Assembly: GCA_033584155.1 (NCBI GenBank) | Contig: CP138355.1 | Coordinates: forward strand, 3,977,826 to 4,041,825 | Direction: 5' to 3' | Source: Candidatus Electrothrix scaldis | GTDB lineage: Bacteria; Desulfobacterota; Desulfobulbia; Desulfobulbales; Desulfobulbaceae | DNA: 64,000 nucleotides | Part shown: piece by piece, positions 27,413-35,236 of the stretch | How positions within the stretch are numbered: the stretch's first letter is position 1 | Layout: each line of letters begins with the position of its first letter | Made by a program: the position numbers and the translations under genes | The notes under the pieces: generated by a model | Databases searched by the model: none | What the model saw: the letters and a program-made list of their open reading frames with translations, nothing else | Told to the model about the DNA's origin: nothing

Positions 27413-28762
27413 CTACGCATCTCCTAACGAAAGAGCGCCTGGATTGACCCGGTCAATAATTTCATGCGCTTTTCTGTAGCTCCGCATGATTTCTTCAGCA
27501 GAAAAATCAGTTAACTGACATACAGGACGTTCAACAAAATACTGACTCCAGTCCATCCAGTTATCCGATAGCAATTCAATCCCAAACTTTTCAGGTTGCT
27601 CGAAAAAAATTGTCCCAGGGCAAGGAGCAAACACAGATACCGCGACACGCTCCATCAATCTCTCCTGCAAGAGATACTCCATAAAATCAAGTGAGTATTC
27701 TGCCTCATCAGGTGTATCTCCGGGGTGTCCTATCATCCATAATCCATATGGTTTCAGGCCGTATTTTTTCAATTTTACACAACAGGATAATATTTTTTCC
27801 TTACTTGTTTTTTTGTTCATTGCCTGCAAAACCTTTGGCGAAGCACTTTCGATACCTAGCTGGACATAGTTAATGCCTGTTTCCTTCACCAATGCCAAAT
27901 CATCCTCAAGAAAAGAATCAACTCTTGACATAATATAAAAATCTGGATGAAGCCTAATCTTCTGTCTTCTTATTTCCTCTGCCAACTGTGTAAACTGCTC
28001 TGAACCTATATAAAGCATACTGTCATCGATTCCATGCATGGGATTATTATAGACCTGGTCCAGGGATATCATCTCCTGGATAATCCGATCAACAGGAAAA
28101 GATCGACGTTTTTTCCAAAAGGCTGACTCTCCGCAAAATCTGCAATTAAAATTGCACCCTCGATTTAACATACCATGTATAAAAATATTTTGAACAAACA
28201 TAGGAGGGAGAAGCCCAAAATCTAAAGGAGGAAGTTCAGCAAGGTCACCTAACGGACGGTCAGGATTTCGAATTATTTCTCCGTCTTTCATATAGGTAAT
28301 ACCTAATACTTTATCCACATCATGCCTTTTCTCCAAAGTCGTAGCCAAATCAAGCATTGCCCATTCGCCTTCACCTCGGACTACAATATCAACATAGGGA
28401 AGTTTCGCACTATCACTATCGAGAAAAGTGACATGCACCCCTCCTACTACAGATACAATATCTTCGTTGATCTGCTTACATCTTTTCAAGATCTCCATAC
28501 ATATTGGATAATCTCCAGTAAATTGATTACTCACTCCCACCAGAACCGGGCCTGCATTTTCAAGACTATCCTTCAGAATAGTCTCAATTTCTTCATAGGA
28601 CCATTCATCTCTATAGTCAACCAGATAAGCCAAGGGCAGTATTTCAGTCAAGTATCCCCTACTATTAAGAAAACTTGCTATTGACAAGGCCCCTCTGGAC
28701 AGAGTTTTACCTGCACGGGGAGTTGTTATCAACATACATTTTTTCACTTCAGATTCTAACAT
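27413..28762 (-). CDS. B12-binding-domain radical SAM protein
   Basis: A 449-residue enzyme. The N-terminal half is a cobalamin-binding-like fold (GVSNQFTGDYPICMEIL, VVGGVHVTFL, VVRGEGEWAMLDL). Then the radical SAM core has the cluster motif CNFNCRFC (Cys203, 207, 210) and later GINYVQLGIESAS. Such proteins perform methylations, ring contractions or other radical chemistry; the substrate is unknown. An SD (GGGAG) precedes the ATG. The gene is bracketed by two direct copies of the 169-bp MITE and lies beside the pot/methyltransferase genes, so it may act in the same pathway. Confidence 0.85.
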   Translation of the reverse strand: MLESEVKKCMLITTPRAGKTLSRGALSIASFLNSRGYLTEILPLAYLVDYRDEWSYEEIETILKDSLENAGPVLVGVSNQFTGDYPICMEILKRCKQINEDIVSVVGGVHVTFLDSDSAKLPYVDIVVRGEGEWAMLDLATTLEKRHDVDKVLGITYMKDGEIIRNPDRPLGDLAELPPLDFGLLPPMFVQNIFIHGMLNRGCNFNCRFCGESAFWKKRRSFPVDRIIQEMISLDQVYNNPMHGIDDSMLYIGSEQFTQLAEEIRRQKIRLHPDFYIMSRVDSFLEDDLALVKETGINYVQLGIESASPKVLQAMNKKTSKEKILSCCVKLKKYGLKPYGLWMIGHPGDTPDEAEYSLDFMEYLLQERLMERVAVSVFAPCPGTIFFEQPEKFGIELLSDNWMDWSQYFVERPVCQLTDFSAEEIMRSYRKAHEIIDRVNPGALSLGDA

Positions 28763-28859
28763 TATCTAACTCCCCATATTTTCTTGTGATTATTTTTTAA
28801 AAAAATTCCATCTTCTTACCCTCAAAAAAATATTATTGAGCAAGAAGTTTATAATTTCT

Positions 28860-29027
28860 GGCTCATCGCAGATTAGTGGGGAAAAAAGCCTTTTTCGTTT
28901 AACTGCTCTCTCCAAACATTATGCATTCACAAGCCGTAACGAAGGATTATCGCGACAGGTGATACAATATTCCGGGATTGAGAGCCTGAATTACGCGAGC
29001 ACTTTCCCCACTAATCTGCGAAGAGCC
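28860..29027. repeat. 168-bp MITE-like element, copy 2
   Basis: Nearly identical to copy 1, same orientation. It is flanked by a perfect 8-bp target duplication TAATTTCT (28852-28859 and 29028-29035), showing that it moved by transposition. The remainder of 28763-29288 has no gene besides a terminator. Confidence 0.9.
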
Positions 29028-29228
29028 TAATTTCTTTTACCGAAACAGGAGGTAACAAGACACAACGTACTTTGGTTCTGACAATTTTCTCTACAAAGAA
29101 CTTTACATAGCCAGATGAATCTATCGCAGGTCCCCCCTGCTCTATCAGCTCTTAGAATGAACAAACAAACATGATACCAAAAAAATCTTCTATGAGATAA
29201 AAAAAATGATGGATACAGCAAAACGGTA

Positions 29229-29262
29229 TAAAAAAAGCCGCTCTTGCTTATGCGAGAGCGGC
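29229..29262 (-). terminator. Rho-independent terminator of the CydA-like gene
   Basis: On the minus strand the 8-bp stem GCCGCTCT/AGAGCGGC (extendable across the loop by GC pairs) is followed by a T7 run. It lies about 27 bp after the stop codon of the CydA-like/cytochrome c gene. Confidence 0.85.
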
Positions 29263-29288
29263 TTCAAGACAAAGGAGAAAAGGCCTAA

Positions 29289-30632
29289 TCAGTTCTTCAG
29301 CAGATAATCCGCCAATGCATCAAGTTCAGCTTCTGACCCGCTGAACGGTGTCATAACGTTACTTGCCGGGGGAGGAGGAGCACTGATAAAACTCTTGAGC
29401 CCTTCCTTATTATTCGCGTACTTTTGTGCTACAATAGTTAAGTCAGGCCCTATTGTGCCGCCTTCTCCTTTATAGGAATGACAACCCTTACAGCTCTGGA
29501 AAACCTGCTTACCGTCTATAACAGCTCCGGCTGCTATCTTTGGTTCATCACCAACGCCCTTATCCTTCATTGTTTTTGTGAAGCGTTGGTCCATTCCCAT
29601 AGTGTTCCAGACCAGATAAGGCTTACGGGCTTTTTCACGGGTATAGGCCCCCATGAAAAAAGCAGCGAACATACAGAAGGCTGCGGCCAACAAGGCTGTC
29701 CTCCCCTTGTCATGTTTACGTACCCAGTAGATTACAGCGCCGACCATAGCAAGACAGGCAAAGCCGATCATGAGATAAAGGAACGGTTGAGCAGTACCGC
29801 CGGACAACTGCGCCCAGGGATTCGGCTTTGGCAACCCTTCTGTAGCAGATTTCACCTTGAGCAAAAAGCTCAAACCGGAAATAGGCTGCAGGAAAAGCAG
29901 ACTCGCACCAATTGCCCCGGAAAACTTATTGACCTTGGCATAATAGGATTGATCTTGGCCCGGGCGACGAGCTTTCCAGAAACTCCAGACAAAAACAAAC
30001 AGGGCACCGTTGATCATACAGGGAATCAACATATGAAGCGTGGACTCAATCAAGACGGGAGTATTGAACGCATCCCATCGACTTTGCGTCTCCATCCATT
30101 TCCCAGGCACCATCATAAAGATCCAGATAGAGTTGATGAACACTGCCGCCAACATCGCGAACAAGGCTGTCAACATCCCATAAAAAATGTGCAGTCCCCG
30201 AGATGCCGAATCCCAAGTGTTATGATAGATAACGGAAAAGATCATGAGAAAGAGAAAAACCGCTCCCTCAATAAGAAACGGCCAGAATTGCGTTGAGTAA
30301 AGAAACGCACCGAACTTACTCCACAAGCCTATAGTCAACACCACAATGGCGACACCGAGTACGCCGTTGATTTTCATCAGGTCGGAAAGAAACTTTGATA
30401 GCCCTTTGGCCAACCTGAGATAGTCGTTATCGTTTTTTCTGCCTCCCCACCATTCGGAGAAAACAGCCAAGGTTGAACCTCCGACAGCAAAAAAAGCGAA
30501 AAAGACGTGGGTCAGAATAACGACCGCCATAATGATAGTGTTCCCCAAAAAAGGAAAATCTACTCTGTCCACCTTTGCCCTCCATGAATAAAAAAGTTGA
30601 AGCCTTTGTCTTTTATTGCCTTTTGATGACAA
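29289..30632 (-). CDS. CydA-like membrane subunit fused to cytochrome c
   Basis: A 447-residue inner-membrane protein. The first 330 residues contain about 8 helices resembling subunit I of cytochrome bd quinol oxidase (THVFFAFFAVGGSTLAV with a probable haem-ligand His; later HMLIPCMINGALF). After a final helix comes a C-terminal c-type cytochrome domain with CKGCH at 381-385 and a likely Met ligand in NVMTPF. Canonical CydA is longer and lacks haem c; no cydB is adjacent. It may pass electrons between quinol and periplasmic cytochromes, or reduce O2; which is not decidable here. A terminator follows. Confidence 0.8.
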   Translation of the reverse strand: MSSKGNKRQRLQLFYSWRAKVDRVDFPFLGNTIIMAVVILTHVFFAFFAVGGSTLAVFSEWWGGRKNDNDYLRLAKGLSKFLSDLMKINGVLGVAIVVLTIGLWSKFGAFLYSTQFWPFLIEGAVFLFLMIFSVIYHNTWDSASRGLHIFYGMLTALFAMLAAVFINSIWIFMMVPGKWMETQSRWDAFNTPVLIESTLHMLIPCMINGALFVFVWSFWKARRPGQDQSYYAKVNKFSGAIGASLLFLQPISGLSFLLKVKSATEGLPKPNPWAQLSGGTAQPFLYLMIGFACLAMVGAVIYWVRKHDKGRTALLAAAFCMFAAFFMGAYTREKARKPYLVWNTMGMDQRFTKTMKDKGVGDEPKIAAGAVIDGKQVFQSCKGCHSYKGEGGTIGPDLTIVAQKYANNKEGLKSFISAPPPPASNVMTPFSGSEAELDALADYLLKN

Positions 30633-30816
30633 TCGGTTTCCCGAAATCCCCTCGTATGGCCAGCCTCCCCTTGGATGCTGTGGTCTGCGGACATCCGCAG
30701 TAATGGCTTCGTTTATTACTCAGTGTACATCCTGTAAAAAAAATACTCAAGGCGGCAAGAAAATATCTTTTAAAAATATTTTTCAAGTATTGCCGGGTAC
30801 TCTTCTACTTTCTCGG

Positions 30817-32712
30817 CTATTCGACAGGATACCCTTCACCCTCGAAGGCTTCAGAAATTTCATCCAGACAAGAAGGATCATCAATAGTGGATGGCATGCG
30901 ATATTGCTTACCACCAGCGATGGAACGCATGGTTCCTCGAAGAATCTTACCAGACCTAGTCTTTGGAAGTCGACCCACCACAACGGTTTCTCGGTAACAG
31001 GCAATGGGACCTATCCGGGTACGGACCATCTGCACGAGTTCCTCTTTTAACCTTTCTTCTTCACATTCCACTCCGGCTTTCAGCACAACCAATCCCAAGG
31101 GCTTTTGTCCTTTCAAAGTATCTTCCACCCCGATAACAGCACATTCAGCCACCTGTGGATGCGCAGAAACGATTTCTTCCATAGCCCCTGTGGACAGGCG
31201 ATGCCCGGCCACATTGATCACATCATCAATCCGGCCCATGACAAAAACATATCCGTCTTCATCTATATAGCCTTCATCACTGGTTTCATAATAACTGGGA
31301 AAGGAGGAGAGATAGGAACGAATAAAACGCTCGTCATTCCGCCACAAGGTGGCCAAGGTACCAGGGGGTAAGGGTAACTTGATGACGATATTCCCCTCTT
31401 CACCGTGCCCAACCTCCTTTCCGGTATGATCGACAATTCGCACATCATAACCGGGAATAGGCTTGGTTGCCGAGCCTGGTTTGGTCGGAAACTGCTCTAT
31501 GCCCAGAGGATTTCCTGCCACGGCCCAGCCTGTCTCGGTCTGCCACCAATGATCGATTACTGGCACATCCAGCAGCTCACGCGCCCAATGATAGGTATCT
31601 GGATCAAGCCGTTCCCCGGCAAGAAACAGAGTTTTGAAGGAGGAAAGATCATATTGCTTCAGCAACTCTCCCTTTGGGTCTTCCTTTTTAATCGCCCGGA
31701 AGGCTGTTGGTGCGGTAAAGAGCACGTTCACCTTATGCTGATTAATAACCCGCCAAAAAGCACCTGCATCAGGAGTGCCCACAGGTTTTCCCTCATAAAC
31801 TACCGTAGTGCAACCATACAGTAAGGGACCGTAAACTATATAGGAATGGCCGACCACCCAGCCTACATCCGAGGCAGCCCAAAAAACATCGCCCGGTTCG
31901 ACGTTATAGATATTTTTCATAGACCAATGCAAGGCCACAGCATGTCCGCCATTATCCCGCATCACCCCTTTGGGCACTCCGGTCGTCCCGGAGGTATAGA
32001 GTATATACAGCGGGTCAGTTGCTGCGACAGGGACGCAATCAGCTGGCTCGGCATCCTGGACAAGGCCCTGCCAATCCAAGTCGCGCTCATGCTGTAACTC
32101 TGCCTGAACAAAATCCCGCTGAAAAACGATAGTTTTCTCCGGCTTATGGTCAGCCCGCTCTATTGCCGCATCAACAAGCGGTTTATAGGCCAGCAACTTC
32201 TTCCCCTCAATCGCTCCGGAAGCACAGAGAATCATCTTGGGTTGGGCATGATCAATACGAATCGCCAACTCATCCGCAGCAAAGCCTCCGAACACCACAG
32301 AATGGACCACACCGAGCCGGGCACAGGCCAGCATAGCCACCAAAGCCTCAGGGATCATAGGCATATAAATAATGACTGTGTCCCCTTTTTGGGCTCCCTG
32401 CTTTTGCAGAGCACCGGCCAGTAGCGCAACCTGATCACGAAGCTCAGACCAGGATACCCGGCGAACCGTCTCTGTGACTGGCGAGTCATAGATAATAGCC
32501 GTCCGTTCACCATGTCCATTTTCTACATGTCGGTCCACAGCATTATAACAGGTATTCAGTTCCCCTCCCTGAAACCACCGATAAAAGGGCAGATCTGAGC
32601 TATCCAGCACGGTGTCCCATTTTTTATACCAGTCAATGGCCTCAGCCGCCTCAGCCCAGAATTCTTCAGGATGATTTAGGCTTTTCTCAAAGATGTCCTG
32701 ATACTTCTCCAT
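30817..32712 (-). CDS. prpE: Propionyl-CoA synthetase
   Basis: A 631-residue acyl-CoA synthetase (AMP-forming), activating propionate (or acetate) to the CoA ester. Motifs: YTSGTTGVPKGVM (AMP/ATP loop), WWQTETGWAV, and the catalytic lysine in RSGKILRG near the C-terminus. The pattern is closer to PrpE than to Acs. The ATG at 32712 follows GGGAGAG and fits the family N-terminus; the frame is open to 32769. Together with the epimerase and carboxyltransferase at 50 kb it points to propionate metabolism via methylmalonyl-CoA. Confidence 0.88.
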   Translation of the reverse strand: MEKYQDIFEKSLNHPEEFWAEAAEAIDWYKKWDTVLDSSDLPFYRWFQGGELNTCYNAVDRHVENGHGERTAIIYDSPVTETVRRVSWSELRDQVALLAGALQKQGAQKGDTVIIYMPMIPEALVAMLACARLGVVHSVVFGGFAADELAIRIDHAQPKMILCASGAIEGKKLLAYKPLVDAAIERADHKPEKTIVFQRDFVQAELQHERDLDWQGLVQDAEPADCVPVAATDPLYILYTSGTTGVPKGVMRDNGGHAVALHWSMKNIYNVEPGDVFWAASDVGWVVGHSYIVYGPLLYGCTTVVYEGKPVGTPDAGAFWRVINQHKVNVLFTAPTAFRAIKKEDPKGELLKQYDLSSFKTLFLAGERLDPDTYHWARELLDVPVIDHWWQTETGWAVAGNPLGIEQFPTKPGSATKPIPGYDVRIVDHTGKEVGHGEEGNIVIKLPLPPGTLATLWRNDERFIRSYLSSFPSYYETSDEGYIDEDGYVFVMGRIDDVINVAGHRLSTGAMEEIVSAHPQVAECAVIGVEDTLKGQKPLGLVVLKAGVECEEERLKEELVQMVRTRIGPIACYRETVVVGRLPKTRSGKILRGTMRSIAGGKQYRMPSTIDDPSCLDEISEAFEGEGYPVE

Positions 32713-32778
32713 GTGCTCTCCCATAGGTAAAGGTAAACATTCAGTGGAAACGCTCTTTAGGGGGACCAAGCAAGACTA

Positions 32779-33450
32779 TTACCAGGTCCGTGTTCCCCAA
32801 ACAGCAACATGACGATCACTCACCTTTTCACAACAGAAATCCAGACCAGTCTGCTTCAGCTGAACTTCAATTTCATCAGGGCGAAAGGCGGCTAACAAGG
32901 AATTGTAAAAATCTTTTCGGAGGATTTCGGGCTCATCAGCTGCATATTGAGAAACAAGATATCGCGCAGCTTCGGTAGATTCAGGGCGAAACAGATCCAT
33001 CACCAGGACGGCTCCTCCAGGGGCTACATACTCACGGAGGGTCTGCCAGAGGACTTCCGGGCGATGTAAATGATGCAAGAGGCTATTGGAAAGAATAGCC
33101 TGAAATTGTTGCTGTCCATGAGGCAGAGAAGGGCAAGGGAGGTGCTGACAATGCAAAGAAATACGGTGCCCGAGCTGCTCCTCCTCCACAACACGGCGCC
33201 CTGGCGAAAGCATGGCCTCAGCCCCATCAAGCCCTACGCAGGTGCAGTCAGGGTATTTGCGGGCGAAACGGATAAGGATATCTGCCGGACCACAGCCAAG
33301 GTCAAGCACCTCCCCTTTTCCTGAAAAATGAGGAAATTTTTCTGCAAAAAGGGAGAGGAACAGCTTATTCGGTTCGGAAAAATCAGCCTGGGCATAGACC
33401 AGTCCCTGCTCTTCTCCCTCCATCAACTCCGGCTCAGGAATTCGCTCCAT
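32779..33450 (-). CDS. Class I SAM-dependent methyltransferase
   Basis: A 223-residue methyltransferase with motif I VLDLGCGPADILIRFA, an acidic residue after motif II (VGLDGAEAM) and a post-motif PGGAVLVMDLFRP. It resembles small-molecule or ubiquinone-type methyltransferases; the substrate is unknown. It lies between prmA and prpE on the same strand, 67 bp upstream of the prpE start. Confidence 0.8.
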   Translation of the reverse strand: MERIPEPELMEGEEQGLVYAQADFSEPNKLFLSLFAEKFPHFSGKGEVLDLGCGPADILIRFARKYPDCTCVGLDGAEAMLSPGRRVVEEEQLGHRISLHCQHLPCPSLPHGQQQFQAILSNSLLHHLHRPEVLWQTLREYVAPGGAVLVMDLFRPESTEAARYLVSQYAADEPEILRKDFYNSLLAAFRPDEIEVQLKQTGLDFCCEKVSDRHVAVWGTRTW

Positions 33451-33554
33451 CTTCCTCTGCGCTTTTTATTTACGTTTTTATATAAGCGGTGATTTCTCGC
33501 AACACCATTTCACAGTCATATTTACGGTCTCTGCCTGAGAGGCAGAACGGGGAG

Positions 33555-34445
33555 TTATTGCGTCAGAGATAGAGACACCCACTCATCCTCATAACGAGCC
33601 TCTTGCAAGGTAAAACCAAGCTCACCATAGACTTTGAGGATATTTTTTTCCTGTTCCCCTTGCAGGATACCGGCCAGAACAACTGCGCCTTTTTCTTTCA
33701 AACGCCGGGCAATGGCAGGAGCCATTTCCACCAGGACATCATGAATAATATTGGCACAGACAAGATCAAAGCTGCCAGTTACCTCTTCCAAATCATCATT
33801 GGAAACAGCTATTTTCTCAGTCATTTGATTATGCGCAACATTTTCTCCGGCAACCCGCACAGCCTCCGGGTCATTATCAATTGCTATTACCTGCTCAGCC
33901 CCGAAAAGGGCAGCTCCCATAGCCAGAATACCTGTTCCAGTCCCGACATCCAACACCTTCTCAACCGCCCTGCTGTCAAAACAGGATCGAATCAACTCGT
34001 GAGCCAGCTTAGTGGAAGCGTGTTGCCCTGTTCCAAAGGCCATGCCTGGATCCATCTCAATAACCTGCTCATCAGTAGCCGGAATATAGTCCTCCCAGGA
34101 AGGTTTTATCACAAGACCTGGTATAATGGCAAAAGGAGTAAAAAATTGTTGCCATGAGGTTGCCCAATCCTCATCCGCCATCAAAGAACATGTGGGTTTT
34201 GGAGGCTCCAGCTCATAGAGGGAAAACAGGTCATCCAACTCTTTTTCCAGACGCTCCAGAACAGCATCCTGTTCCCTCGCTTGATCCAGACGAAAAAAAG
34301 CGTTCACCGTACTCCGCCCGTTCTTTACCGGCGTTTCCTCCACTGCTGAGCCACTTATTACCCCCAGCAAATCAACAACCGCTTCCAAGGTTATTTCCGG
34401 GCAATCTAAACTGGTCTTCAACCACATCGGCGCAAGCGATTCATC
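33555..34445 (-). CDS. prmA: Ribosomal protein L11 methyltransferase
   Basis: About 296 residues from ATG 34445 (an upstream ATG at 34511 is possible). PrmA trimethylates lysines of L11. Visible are the N-terminal substrate-binding domain, the EMDPGMAFGTGQHASTKLA block that is diagnostic of PrmA, SAM motif DVGTGTGILAMGA, and the NIIHDVL post-motif in place of NPPY. A ribosome site GATAGGAT precedes 34445. Confidence 0.92.
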   Translation of the reverse strand, partial: DESLAPMWLKTSLDCPEITLEAVVDLLGVISGSAVEETPVKNGRSTVNAFFRLDQAREQDAVLERLEKELDDLFSLYELEPPKPTCSLMADEDWATSWQQFFTPFAIIPGLVIKPSWEDYIPATDEQVIEMDPGMAFGTGQHASTKLAHELIRSCFDSRAVEKVLDVGTGTGILAMGAALFGAEQVIAIDNDPEAVRVAGENVAHNQMTEKIAVSNDDLEEVTGSFDLVCANIIHDVLVEMAPAIARRLKEKGAVVLAGILQGEQEKNILKVYGELGFTLQEARYEDEWVSLSLTQ

Positions 34446-34542
34446 CATATATTTTATCCTATCATCACGACGTTGATTATCGATGATTATTTTTTTAAGC
34501 GACAGCAGCAAACTGCTGACCCATCTCTTTTCCTGTATCGAT

Positions 34543-35235
34543 TCAAGTATATCCCAAAAAGCGTTCTACCCGGATCCGGGAAGAGCTCACGCCAAGCAAG
34601 GCCAGCTGCCCCTCCATCTCTCTGACCATAATCGGTGGACCGGAGATAAGGAAGGTCGCATCCTGAAGATCGACGTCCATTTCTGAGCGTATTACCTTAG
34701 TATCAATCGTACCTTGATAGGCCCTTATTTTTCCTAAAGAACGGCGTAATACATGAATAACTCGAAAATTGGATAAACGTAGCTTTTCCAATTCATCTGC
34801 AAAGGGCACATCGTCATCATCCGCATTACCATAAATCAGGGTAATTCTCCGACGATCATTCTTGTCCGCAGCGTCAATCAACATACTGAGCAAAGGCGTC
34901 ACGCCAATGCCCGCAGCAAGACAAACTACATCATTTGCTATACCGGTCATGGAAAAATCACCGTTCGGCCCTTTCATGATCACCTCATCGCCAGGATACA
35001 AACCTTCCAGGTATTGGCTGTAGGCGGAACCGGTCATGCGTTTGGTGAATTCGAGAAAATCCTGTTGAGGCCCACTACTTAGTGATAAGGGATGCACAAG
35101 CATTCCTTCATGACCAAGCCCGACAATGGCATATTGACCTGCCTGAAAAGAAAAACCGGTCGGTCGGACAAAACGGTAGCTATTCACCTCTGAGGTCCGG
35201 GGAACCCGCTCTATAAAACGTACAACTCTTTCCAT
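34543..35235 (-). CDS. FAD/NAD(P)-binding reductase of the ferredoxin reductase family
   Basis: A 230-residue flavoprotein: an N-terminal FAD barrel with HPLSLSS (RxYS-like position) and GPNGDFSM, followed by an NAD(P) domain with AAGIGVTPLLSML and LISGPPIMV. It resembles the electron-transfer subunits related to PyrK, HdrF and sulfite reductase B, but the C-terminal cysteine cluster of those is missing. The electron partner is unknown. The gene starts one base from the stop of the MCE protein gene, suggesting cotranscription. Confidence 0.8.
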   Translation of the reverse strand: MERVVRFIERVPRTSEVNSYRFVRPTGFSFQAGQYAIVGLGHEGMLVHPLSLSSGPQQDFLEFTKRMTGSAYSQYLEGLYPGDEVIMKGPNGDFSMTGIANDVVCLAAGIGVTPLLSMLIDAADKNDRRRITLIYGNADDDDVPFADELEKLRLSNFRVIHVLRRSLGKIRAYQGTIDTKVIRSEMDVDLQDATFLISGPPIMVREMEGQLALLGVSSSRIRVERFLGYT

Positions 35236-35236
35236 C

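Noticed and set aside
14923..28800. Guanidine riboswitch controlling the speA/pot genes
   Set aside because: I looked in the intergenic gaps for paired hairpins with ACGR loops and for ykkC-like conserved segments and saw none; a covariance-model search would be decisive.
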